Shown here one piece after another: positions 9,288 to 16,924 of a stretch of 64,000 nt of DNA. Both the position numbers and the translations under genes were made by a program. The first letter of the stretch is position 1. Each line of letters opens with the position of its first letter. The notes below the pieces were generated by a model that saw nothing but the letters and a program-made list of their open reading frames with translations, ran no database searches and had not been told where the DNA came from. This stretch comes from CAZHJK01 sp964533275 (GTDB lineage: Bacteria; Bacillota; Clostridia; Eubacteriales; Garciellaceae), in the NCBI GenBank assembly GCA_964533275.1, contig CAZHJK010000001.1, forward strand, positions 169,320-233,319. Reading direction: 5' to 3'.

Positions 9288-9305
9288 CTGTTAAATATTA
9301 AACAA
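9288..9305. promoter_or_regulatory. Rex-like operator upstream of ptb
   Basis: CTGTTAA-ATAT-TAAACAA matches the Rex consensus TTGTTAA-N4-TTAACAA at 12 of 14 defined positions. It lies about 100 bases before the ptb start codon. Rex commonly controls fermentation genes in Clostridia, and the boxes before nfnA suggest a shared regulator. Binding itself is inferred. Confidence 0.5.
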
Positions 9306-9402
9306 AATATACTAAATCTGTAAAATATCCTATTTTTTGAATTTTTATTTAATTTACTATATAATTAATAGAGTATATATCAAAACACTAAGGGGGGATT
9401 TA

Positions 9403-10320
9403 ATGGATGATATAAAAAGCTTCGATCATCTAATTAACAAGATGAAAAGTAATACTATAAAAAATAATGTTGCTGTAGTTTCAGCAGCCGATGAGCATAC
9501 TTTAGAGGCAGTTATTAAGGCTAAAAGATTGGGAGTAGTTGAACCGATTTTAATAGGGGACAAAGAAAAGATTAAAAAGATTTTATTAAACTTAGGGGAA
9601 ATTAAAGACGGATTTAATATTATAGATAAAAGAGATGATAAGCTAGCAGCACAAAAAGCAGTGGAGCTAGTTCATGAAAAAAAAGCAAACTTCATTATGA
9701 AGGGCAAAATTCAAACAAGTGATTTATTAAAGGCTGTTGTTGATAAAGAAAAGGGTTTAAGAACAGGCAATATAATGTCACATATGGCAATTTTCGAGAT
9801 TCCTTCATACCATAAGCTTTTATTCGTTACAGATGGGGGGATGAATATTAATCCATCCCTTGATGAAAAGAAACAAATAGTACAAAATTCTGTGGCTGCA
9901 CTGCAGTCTATGGGTTATGAAAAGCCAAATGTTTCTGTACTTTGTGCAGTGGAAACTGTAAATCCAAAGATGCAGGAAACCATAGATGCAAGAGATCTTA
10001 AGTTAATGGCAAAAAATAAAGAAATTGATAATTGTATTATCGAAGGACCAATATCCTATGATTTAATGATGAGTAAAGAGTCTGCTACTATAAAGGGATT
10101 TGAAAGTCCAGTTATAGGAAATACCGATATAGTATTAGTCCCCAATATTGCAACAGGGAATATATTGGGGAAAGCTCTTATGTTTTCTGCTGGAGCAAAA
10201 ATGGCAGGTATTATCCTTGGGTCAAAGGTACCTATTGTTCTTACTTCTAGGGGTTCTACCTCCGAGGAGAAATTTTTATCTATAGTTATATCTGCAAGTG
10301 CTTGTAACAATAGTAAATAA
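9403..10320 (+). CDS. ptb: Phosphate butyryltransferase (acyl-CoA:phosphate acyltransferase)
   Basis: This converts an acyl-CoA and phosphate to an acyl phosphate, feeding the butyrate kinase encoded in the same cluster. The 305-residue protein matches the Pta/Ptb fold and length, with EHTLEAVIKAKRLGVVEPILIGD at the N terminus and the PIVLTSRGSTSEEKFLSI ending typical of Ptb. The ATG at 9403 follows AAGGGGGGATT and is the right start; a TTG at 9337 would add an unlikely hydrophobic leader. Because iorA and iorB follow, the substrate may be an aryl- or branched-acyl-CoA rather than butyryl-CoA; that is inference. Confidence 0.87.
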   Translation: MDDIKSFDHLINKMKSNTIKNNVAVVSAADEHTLEAVIKAKRLGVVEPILIGDKEKIKKILLNLGEIKDGFNIIDKRDDKLAAQKAVELVHEKKANFIMKGKIQTSDLLKAVVDKEKGLRTGNIMSHMAIFEIPSYHKLLFVTDGGMNINPSLDEKKQIVQNSVAALQSMGYEKPNVSVLCAVETVNPKMQETIDARDLKLMAKNKEIDNCIIEGPISYDLMMSKESATIKGFESPVIGNTDIVLVPNIATGNILGKALMFSAGAKMAGIILGSKVPIVLTSRGSTSEEKFLSIVISASACNNSK

Positions 10321-10340
10321 AATTAAAAGGGGGAACATAA

Positions 10341-12131
10341 ATGAAAAAATTACTAACAGGAAATGAAGCTGTTGCCAGAGGTGCATTTGAAGCAGGAATT
10401 AGATATGCAACAGCATATCCAGGTACTCCTAGTACAGAAATCTTAGAAAACATAGCCAAATTTAAGGAAATAAAAGCTGAATGGACATCAAATGAAAAGG
10501 TAGCTTTAGAGTCTGCAATAGGAGCATCTATTGCTGGAGGAAGGACATTAGCTTCTATGAAACATGTTGGGCTTAATGTGGCTAGTGATGCACTAATGTC
10601 ATTTGCATACACAGGTGTAACAGGTGGATTGGTACTTATAACAGCCGACGAACCTGGACAGCATTCTTCTCAAAATGAGCAAGATAATAGAAACTTTGCA
10701 CCCTTTGCTAAAGTTCCTATGTTAGAGCCAAGTGACAGTCAGGAATCAAAAGACATGATTAAAACAGCAATTGAAATAAGTGAAGATTTTGATACACCAG
10801 TATTATTTAGGTTAACTACCAGAGTCTGCCATTCTAAGAGTATAGTAGATTGTTATGATAGAGAAGAAACACCAATAATTGAGTATCAAAAAAATAAACA
10901 AAAGTATGTTACAGTACCTGCATTTGCCAGAAAGTTAAGAGTAAAGGTAGAAGAGAGAACTAAAAGACTACAAGAGTATTCAAATAAAACAGACCTAAAT
11001 TATATAGAATGGAATGATAAGAAAATTGGAGTTATTGCATCGGGAATGTGCTTTAACTATGCAAAAGAGGTATTCGGTGAAACTGCTTCTTATTTAAAGC
11101 TAGGATTTACCTACCCTATGCCAGATGAAAAGATAAAGGAATTTGCATCCCAAGTTGATAAGTTATATATTTTAGAGGAAAATGATCCAATTATAGAAGA
11201 AAGAGTAAAAATACTTGGATTTAAATGTTATGGTAAGGATGTTTTTCCAACCTATGGTGAATTAACACCAGATGTTATTAGAAAATCAATAGAAGGAAAA
11301 ACCAATCCATCGGTTGAATATGACAAAGATATGGTAGTACCTAGACCTCCAGCCCTATGCGCAGGTTGTCCCCATAGAGGATTCTTCTATGAATTAAGAA
11401 AGATAATTGCCAAGAAAAACGCAGTTGTTGCTGGTGATATTGGATGCTATACCTTAGGCATGGATGAGCCCTATAATGGATTAGATTTTACCATTGATAT
11501 GGGTAGTGCTCTTGCAGCAGGTCACGGAGCACAAACAATCTTTAATATGCTTGAGGGTAATGAACGAAGAGTTATTGCAGTACAAGGGGACTCTACATTT
11601 TTCCATACTGGTATAAATGGTTTAATTAACACTGTTTATAATAAGGGTAATACAATAAATGTTATTTTAGATAATAGAATTACTGGTATGACTGGTCATC
11701 AAGAAAATCCTGGTTCAGGATATACTGCTCAAGGAGATGTTACAGAAGCCTTAGATATTGAGGCAATAGCTAGAGCCTGCGGAATTAGACATGTCCTAAA
11801 GGTTAATCCCAATAACCTTGAAGAAATGAGAAACGCTTTTAATTGGGCACTTGCCATTGATGAACCATCTGTTATTATTACTAGATGGCCTTGCGCCCTT
11901 AAGAAGTTCTCTAAGGAAGACAAGGAAGAATTTGCTGGAGCATTTACAGAAAAATATGAAGTAAATCAAGATGTATGTATTGGCTGTAAAAAGTGTACAA
12001 AAACCGGCTGCCCAGCAATAGCCTTTAATAATGAGACAAAGAAATCCTATATAGACTATAATCAATGTGTAGGTTGTAGTGTTTGTTATCAGGTTTGCCC
12101 AACTGGAGCAATTGGAAAGGTGGTAAGATAG
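10341..12131 (+). CDS. iorA: Indolepyruvate ferredoxin oxidoreductase, alpha subunit
   Basis: This is the catalytic subunit of the ferredoxin-dependent oxidative decarboxylase that turns aromatic 2-oxoacids (indolepyruvate, phenylpyruvate, 4-hydroxyphenylpyruvate) into aryl-acetyl-CoA. The 596-residue protein has the pyrimidine-binding domain first (TAYPGTPSTEI near residue 27). A thiamine-diphosphate domain follows, with GDIGCYTLG and GDSTFFHTGINGLINTVYNK. The C-terminal ferredoxin region has two clusters, CIGCKKCTKTGCP and CVGCSVCYQVCPTG. It follows ptb by 20 bases behind AAAAGGGGGAAC, and iorB begins at the base after its stop. Confidence 0.92.
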   Translation: MKKLLTGNEAVARGAFEAGIRYATAYPGTPSTEILENIAKFKEIKAEWTSNEKVALESAIGASIAGGRTLASMKHVGLNVASDALMSFAYTGVTGGLVLITADEPGQHSSQNEQDNRNFAPFAKVPMLEPSDSQESKDMIKTAIEISEDFDTPVLFRLTTRVCHSKSIVDCYDREETPIIEYQKNKQKYVTVPAFARKLRVKVEERTKRLQEYSNKTDLNYIEWNDKKIGVIASGMCFNYAKEVFGETASYLKLGFTYPMPDEKIKEFASQVDKLYILEENDPIIEERVKILGFKCYGKDVFPTYGELTPDVIRKSIEGKTNPSVEYDKDMVVPRPPALCAGCPHRGFFYELRKIIAKKNAVVAGDIGCYTLGMDEPYNGLDFTIDMGSALAAGHGAQTIFNMLEGNERRVIAVQGDSTFFHTGINGLINTVYNKGNTINVILDNRITGMTGHQENPGSGYTAQGDVTEALDIEAIARACGIRHVLKVNPNNLEEMRNAFNWALAIDEPSVIITRWPCALKKFSKEDKEEFAGAFTEKYEVNQDVCIGCKKCTKTGCPAIAFNNETKKSYIDYNQCVGCSVCYQVCPTGAIGKVVR

Positions 12132-12701
12132 ATGACTAAGAGCATATTGTTGGTAGGTGTAGGGGGACAAGGAACAATACTAGCAAGTAAACTTCTTACA
12201 ACTGGTCTAATGGAAGCAGGTTATGATGTGAAAATGAGTGAAATACATGGTATGAGTCAAAGAGGAGGCTCGGTTTCTTCACAAGTACGCTTTGGAGATA
12301 AAGTTGATTCTCCAGTTATTGAAATAGGGGGAGCAGATATCTTAGTTTCCTTTGAAAAAATGGAGGCTTTAAGATGGCTAGAATATCTAAAGCTAGAGGG
12401 TAAAGTGGTAGTAAATAACTATCAGATTAAGCCTATGTCAGTTTTATCAGGGAAAGTGGATTATAATAAAAATATCCTTGATGAATTAAAAAATAAGGCT
12501 GATACAATTGTTGTTGATGCTGGAGAAAAAGCTAAAGAACTTGGCAATGAAAAGGTTATGAATGTAATTCTTTTAGGATCTATTGTAAAATTAATGGATT
12601 TAGCCAATATTGATTGGGATAATATAATAGAAGAAAATGTTAAACCTAAATTTGTTGAAATAAATAAAAAAGCATTAAGGTTAGGTATGGACTTAGTATA
12701 A
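12132..12701 (+). CDS. iorB: Indolepyruvate ferredoxin oxidoreductase, beta subunit
   Basis: This is the small (gamma-domain-like) subunit that completes IorAB. The 189-residue sequence opens with SILLVGVGGQGTILASKLL and continues EIHGMSQRGGSVSSQVRFG, the two hallmark motifs of the 2-oxoacid oxidoreductase gamma domain, which helps bind coenzyme A. It is translationally coupled to iorA with no gap. A long array of hairpins follows before buk, so the downstream genes may be expressed at a different level. Confidence 0.92.
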   Translation: MTKSILLVGVGGQGTILASKLLTTGLMEAGYDVKMSEIHGMSQRGGSVSSQVRFGDKVDSPVIEIGGADILVSFEKMEALRWLEYLKLEGKVVVNNYQIKPMSVLSGKVDYNKNILDELKNKADTIVVDAGEKAKELGNEKVMNVILLGSIVKLMDLANIDWDNIIEENVKPKFVEINKKALRLGMDLV

Positions 12702-12704
12702 AAA

Positions 12705-12951
12705 AAGCAGCAAAGCTGCTTCCACTAGGTGAAACAACTAAGCGATTAGCGAAATTTAGCAAGCTAAATTGGCTACCTGCTTATAGGGAAACCTAGTTTC
12801 CCTTTGGCGATGGCAAAACCAGCCATCTGAGCACCCTTCTTAATACGGCAGGGGATCTTCCCCTACAACCCCTTATTTTTATATTAAAGGAAAGTAGATC
12901 TTTCCTTTAATATAAAAAGATGAGGAAATTGTTTTTAAAACAATTTCCTCA
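12705..12951 (+). other. Array of consecutive hairpins between iorB and buk
   Basis: Almost every base of this gene-free stretch falls in or next to an inverted repeat. AAGCAGC/GCTGCTT is at 12705-12721. A long imperfect hairpin spans 12739-12783 (TAAGC, TAGC and AATTTAG arms, each matched). AGGGAAA/TTTCCCT is at 12785-12803, GATGGC/GCCATC at 12809-12827 and AGGGGA/TCCCCT at 12850-12864. A perfect 18-base-pair stem spans 12877-12917 and a 15-base-pair palindrome spans 12921-12951. The first half is clearly GC-richer than its surroundings. It could be a dispersed repeat element, an mRNA-stabilising or terminating array, or a structured RNA. I do not recognise it. Confidence 0.7.
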
Positions 12952-12982
12952 ATTTAAATATAATAGGAAGGAAGTGATATTA

Positions 12983-14047
12983 TTGAATAAGATACTGGTC
13001 ATTAATCCCGGCTCTACTTCAACAAAAATAGCAGTATATAATGACCATGTTCAAGAAATGGTAACAAATATTGAGCATCCTGTAGAAGTTATAAATAAAT
13101 TTTCTGATACCATTTCTCAATACAAGATGCGGGAAGAAACCATATTAAACTATTTAAAAGAAAATGGATATACTATAAAGGATTTTACTGCGGTCACTGG
13201 CAGGGGTGGTATGGTACCTAAGTGTAAGTCAGGTGCCTACATAGTAAATGATGTAATGGTAGATAGACTAAAGAATAATCCAGTTATGGAACATGCTTCT
13301 AATCTAGGAGCAATATTAGCCTATGAAATTGCTAAGACGATTAGTGTAAATGCATATATATATGATAGTGTAAGGGTAGATGAGTTTGATGAGATCTCAA
13401 GAATTTCTGGAATGCCTGAAATACCAAGGACAAGTACTTCTCATGTTTTAAATCAAAGAGCAATGGCAATGAAGGTTGCCCAAAATTATATTAGAAAATA
13501 TGAGGATTGTAATTTTATTGTGGCACATTTAGGAGGAGGAATTTCCCTAGGTGTACATAAAAAAGGAAAACTAATTGATATTATATCCGATGATGAAGGT
13601 CCTTTCTCTCCAGAAGCATCAGGAAGAGTTCCTTGCAAGAGTTTGGTTAAGCTTTGTTTTTCTGGGAAATATGATAATAGAACCGTACAAAAGATGATAA
13701 GGGGAAATGGTGGACTTAAAGCTTATCTTAATACTGCAGATGCAAGAGAAATAGAAAAAATGGTTAAAAATGGCGATAAGAAAGCAAAGCTAATATATGA
13801 GGCAATGGCTTATCAAGTAGCTAAGGGTATAGGAGAATTATCTACTGTATTAGAAGGTGATATAGATTATATAATTATTACAGGTGGAATAGCCTATTCA
13901 AAGATGTTTACAAACTGGATAGAAAAAAGAGTCAAATTTATTGCGCCTATAGAAATTATGCCTGGAGAAAATGAAATGGAATCGCTAGCTCTAGGAACTT
14001 TAAGAGTACTTAGGGGTGAAGAAAAAGCTAAAGAATATATAGAATAG
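12983..14047 (+). CDS. buk: Butyrate kinase (acyl kinase)
   Basis: This transfers phosphate from an acyl phosphate to ADP, the ATP-yielding last step after Ptb. The 354-residue length is standard. It belongs to the acetate/butyrate kinase (ASKHA) family by ILVINPGSTSTKIAVY at the N terminus, AHLGGGISLGVHKKGKLID, and the GRVPCKSLVKLCFSGKYD region typical of Buk rather than AckA. The start is the TTG at 12983 behind AGGAAGGAAGTGAT; an upstream ATG at 12920 lies inside a palindrome and would add an unlikely tail. With IorAB the natural substrate may be an aryl-acetyl phosphate. Confidence 0.87.
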   Translation: MNKILVINPGSTSTKIAVYNDHVQEMVTNIEHPVEVINKFSDTISQYKMREETILNYLKENGYTIKDFTAVTGRGGMVPKCKSGAYIVNDVMVDRLKNNPVMEHASNLGAILAYEIAKTISVNAYIYDSVRVDEFDEISRISGMPEIPRTSTSHVLNQRAMAMKVAQNYIRKYEDCNFIVAHLGGGISLGVHKKGKLIDIISDDEGPFSPEASGRVPCKSLVKLCFSGKYDNRTVQKMIRGNGGLKAYLNTADAREIEKMVKNGDKKAKLIYEAMAYQVAKGIGELSTVLEGDIDYIIITGGIAYSKMFTNWIEKRVKFIAPIEIMPGENEMESLALGTLRVLRGEEKAKEYIE

Positions 14048-14060
14048 GAGGGAGATAATA

Positions 14061-15014
14061 ATGAAAATTGTATTATTAGAACCTCTAGTAATAGGTCAAG
14101 AGGTATTAGATGAATTATCCAAAAATCTTCTAGATATGGGACACGAATTTATAGCCTATAACAGAGTGGAAAAGGATGTTGAAATTCTTAAGGAAAGAGT
14201 TAAGGATGCGGATATACTTATTATTGCTAATAATCCTTTAGGTGGAGAGGTTATAAGAGCTGCACATAACCTGAAGTACATTGCAATTGCATTTACTGGA
14301 TATGATCATATTGATTTAGAAGTATGTAAAGAAATGGGTATTAGAGTTTCAAATGCTCAGGGATATGCTACCGAGGCAGTAGCCGAGCTTACTCTATCAT
14401 TGATTATATCATTGTTAAGAAATATAATTCCTTGTAATGAAGTAGTAAAGAAAGAAGGTACCAAGGTAGGTTTAGTTGGTAACGAGTTAAACTCAAAGAT
14501 AGTTGGTATTGTGGGGACAGGCGCAATTGGTCTTAGAACAGCTGAATTATTAAAAGTATTTAATTGTAAGCTTCTTGGTTATAGTAGGTCAGAATCTCAA
14601 AGAGCATTAGATTTAGGAATAGAATATGTAGAATTAGATGAACTATTAAGAAGAAGTGATATTGTTTCATTACATCTTCCATTAAATGAACAAACTAAGG
14701 GATTAATCTCAAAGGGTAAAATAGCACTAATGAAGAAAAATGCTATTTTAATTAATACAGCCAGGGGACCAGTATTAGATAGTACTTCCCTTGCCCAAGC
14801 ATTAAACCAAGGGATCATAGCAGGAGCTGGCATAGATGTGTTTGAAAGTGAACCTCCTATTCCATCAAAACATCCTTTATTAAACGCTAAGAATATTATA
14901 GTAACTCCGCACATAGCCTTTGCTACTGAAGAATCAATGATTAAAAGAGCAAATATTGTATTTGATAATATTTATTCATGGATAAAGGGTGAAGAAAAGA
15001 ATATTATACTTTAA
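14061..15014 (+). CDS. D-2-hydroxyacid dehydrogenase, NAD-dependent
   Basis: This 317-residue member of the D-isomer-specific 2-hydroxyacid dehydrogenase family reversibly reduces 2-oxoacids to D-2-hydroxyacids. It has the Rossmann motif GIVGTGAIGLRTAELL (about 149-164), NTARGPVLD around the substrate-binding Arg, Glu in FESEPP, and the catalytic His in TPHIAF. It lies 13 bases after buk behind AGGAGGGAGA, so it is cotranscribed. The context suggests reduction of aryl-pyruvates to aryl-lactates as an electron sink, but phosphoglycerate or hydroxypyruvate activity cannot be excluded from sequence. Confidence 0.85.
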   Translation: MKIVLLEPLVIGQEVLDELSKNLLDMGHEFIAYNRVEKDVEILKERVKDADILIIANNPLGGEVIRAAHNLKYIAIAFTGYDHIDLEVCKEMGIRVSNAQGYATEAVAELTLSLIISLLRNIIPCNEVVKKEGTKVGLVGNELNSKIVGIVGTGAIGLRTAELLKVFNCKLLGYSRSESQRALDLGIEYVELDELLRRSDIVSLHLPLNEQTKGLISKGKIALMKKNAILINTARGPVLDSTSLAQALNQGIIAGAGIDVFESEPPIPSKHPLLNAKNIIVTPHIAFATEESMIKRANIVFDNIYSWIKGEEKNIIL

Positions 15015-15040
15015 GTTCATTTGAGGTTAGAAAATAGTAA

Positions 15041-15072
15041 AATGCCACTTTCATATTGGGTGGCATTTTTTT
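15041..15072 (+). terminator. Intrinsic terminator after the fermentation cluster
   Basis: AATGCCAC (15041-15048) pairs with GTGGCATT (15060-15067), followed by a run of seven T residues. Confidence 0.88.
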
Positions 15073-15172
15073 ATATTACGAATTAAGAAAAATACACATT
15101 GTATGGTATTATTATCTATATTATTTAAAAAAAACATATTTAAGCTAGTAAAAATTATTGGAGATGATATTT

Positions 15173-16924
15173 TTGGTTAGATTGTTTCGACTTTTAGTTC
15201 CCTATAAAATTTCAATACTATTGGTGATTATATTTACTTTTATTCAAGCTATATCTGAACTATTTTTACCAACTTTAATGGCTGGGATTGTTGATATAGG
15301 AATAGTTAATGGAGATACTAATTATATTTTACAAATAGGAGGTTTGATGTTACTAGTTGCTTTGTTGGCTACTACTAGCTTAATTATATCAAGCTATTTA
15401 TCAGCAAAAATAGCATCATCCTATAGTAAAGATCTTAGGAGCAAGGTTTTTAAAAGAGTGGAAAGTTTCTCCTTGTCAGAATTTGATCAAGTAGGAACCG
15501 CTTCACTTATTACAAGAACAACTAATGATATTACTCAGATTGAAAGGGTTACAATTATGATGCTTAGAATGATGCTTAGGGCTCCAATGTTGCTTGTTGG
15601 AGGTATCATTATGGCTGTAACCAGAGATGCAAGATTATCATTACTTATTGTTTTTATAATTCCAATATTATTAATTATGATTTTAATTATATCAAAAAAA
15701 GCTATGCCACTTTTTAAATCAGTACAAAAAAAACTTGATAAAATCAACCTTGTAGTCAGAGAAGGACTTACAGGAATTCGTGTAATAAGAGCTTTTAATC
15801 GAAAAAAACATGAAGATTATCGTTTTAATGAAGCTAACATAGAGTTAAGAAATACATCTATAAGGGTTAATAAGATAATGGCTTCTACAATGCCTCTTAT
15901 GATGCTTATTATGAATATGAGTGTTATTGCAATATTATGGTTTGGTAGCATACGCATAGATAATGGTAATATGCAAGTAGGCGACTTAATGGCATTTATA
16001 CAATATATTATGCAAATTTTATTTTCTCTTATTATGGTGTCAATGATATTCGTAATGTTGCCTCGCGCAAGTGCTTCTGCAGATAGGATAAATGAAGTAT
16101 TAGATATCATTCCCAATATTGAAGATATTGAAAAAGATAAGGACATAGATAAAAACATAGATAAGAAGCAGAAGAGCAATAAGGGATATTTAGAATTTAA
16201 GAATGTCAGCTTTAATTACGCAGATGCAGAGCAGCCAGTGATTAAAAACATCTCATTTGGTGCTGGTCCTGGTGAAATTACAGCAATTATTGGTGGAACT
16301 GGCTCTGGAAAATCAACTCTTATAAAATTAATTCCTCGCCTTTACGAGATTACCAAGGGAAGTATTTTAGTAAATGGTATAGATATTCGGAATATGACCC
16401 AAAAGGAGTTGCGGTCAAAAATAGGCATAATACCTCAAAAAGCTGTACTTTTTTCAGGTACAATTGCAGATAATATAAGATATGGTAAGGAAGATGCTAC
16501 AGAGGAAGAAATTAAACATGCAGCTGAGATAGCCCAAGCAACAGAATTCATTTCTAATATGGAAGAGGGATTAGATTCAGTTATTGCCCAAGGAGGTTCA
16601 AATCTTTCGGGAGGGCAAAAGCAACGCTTAGCTATAGCCCGTGCCCTTGTTAGAAGACCTGAAATATACATCTTCGATGATAGTTTCTCAGCATTGGATT
16701 TTAATACAGATGCAAAACTCCGAATAGCTCTAAAGAGGGAGATAAAGGATTCAACATTTATAATAGTTGCACAAAGAGTTACTACAATAATAAATGCAGA
16801 TCGTATAATAGTTCTAGATGAAGGCAAGATTGCAGGGATTGGTAAGCATAGTGAACTTATAAAAAGCTGTGAAGTCTATAAAGAAATTGTTTCATCCCAA
16901 CTTTCAGAGGAGGAATTAGCATGA
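15173..16924 (+). CDS. ABC exporter half, ATPase with degenerate catalytic site (heterodimer partner 1)
   Basis: This is a six-helix type IV ABC exporter half fused to its ATPase domain. Walker A is GGTGSGKST and the signature NLSGGQKQRL is canonical. Walker B is YIFDDSFSALD, with Asp where the catalytic Glu should be, and the switch His is replaced (IIVAQRVTT). That is the pattern of the TM287-type subunit in asymmetric exporters, whose signature completes the partner's active site. The TTG at 15173 follows GGAGATGAT and is the likely start; a TTG at 15158 is also in frame. The stop overlaps the partner's ATG (ATGA). The substrate is unknown. Confidence 0.88.
   Translation: MVRLFRLLVPYKISILLVIIFTFIQAISELFLPTLMAGIVDIGIVNGDTNYILQIGGLMLLVALLATTSLIISSYLSAKIASSYSKDLRSKVFKRVESFSLSEFDQVGTASLITRTTNDITQIERVTIMMLRMMLRAPMLLVGGIIMAVTRDARLSLLIVFIIPILLIMILIISKKAMPLFKSVQKKLDKINLVVREGLTGIRVIRAFNRKKHEDYRFNEANIELRNTSIRVNKIMASTMPLMMLIMNMSVIAILWFGSIRIDNGNMQVGDLMAFIQYIMQILFSLIMVSMIFVMLPRASASADRINEVLDIIPNIEDIEKDKDIDKNIDKKQKSNKGYLEFKNVSFNYADAEQPVIKNISFGAGPGEITAIIGGTGSGKSTLIKLIPRLYEITKGSILVNGIDIRNMTQKELRSKIGIIPQKAVLFSGTIADNIRYGKEDATEEEIKHAAEIAQATEFISNMEEGLDSVIAQGGSNLSGGQKQRLAIARALVRRPEIYIFDDSFSALDFNTDAKLRIALKREIKDSTFIIVAQRVTTIINADRIIVLDEGKIAGIGKHSELIKSCEVYKEIVSSQLSEEELA

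Noticed and set aside
12920..12982. Upstream ATG start for buk
   Set aside because: It lies inside the 15-pair palindrome and would add 21 residues absent from butyrate kinases. The TTG at 12983 has the proper ribosome site.
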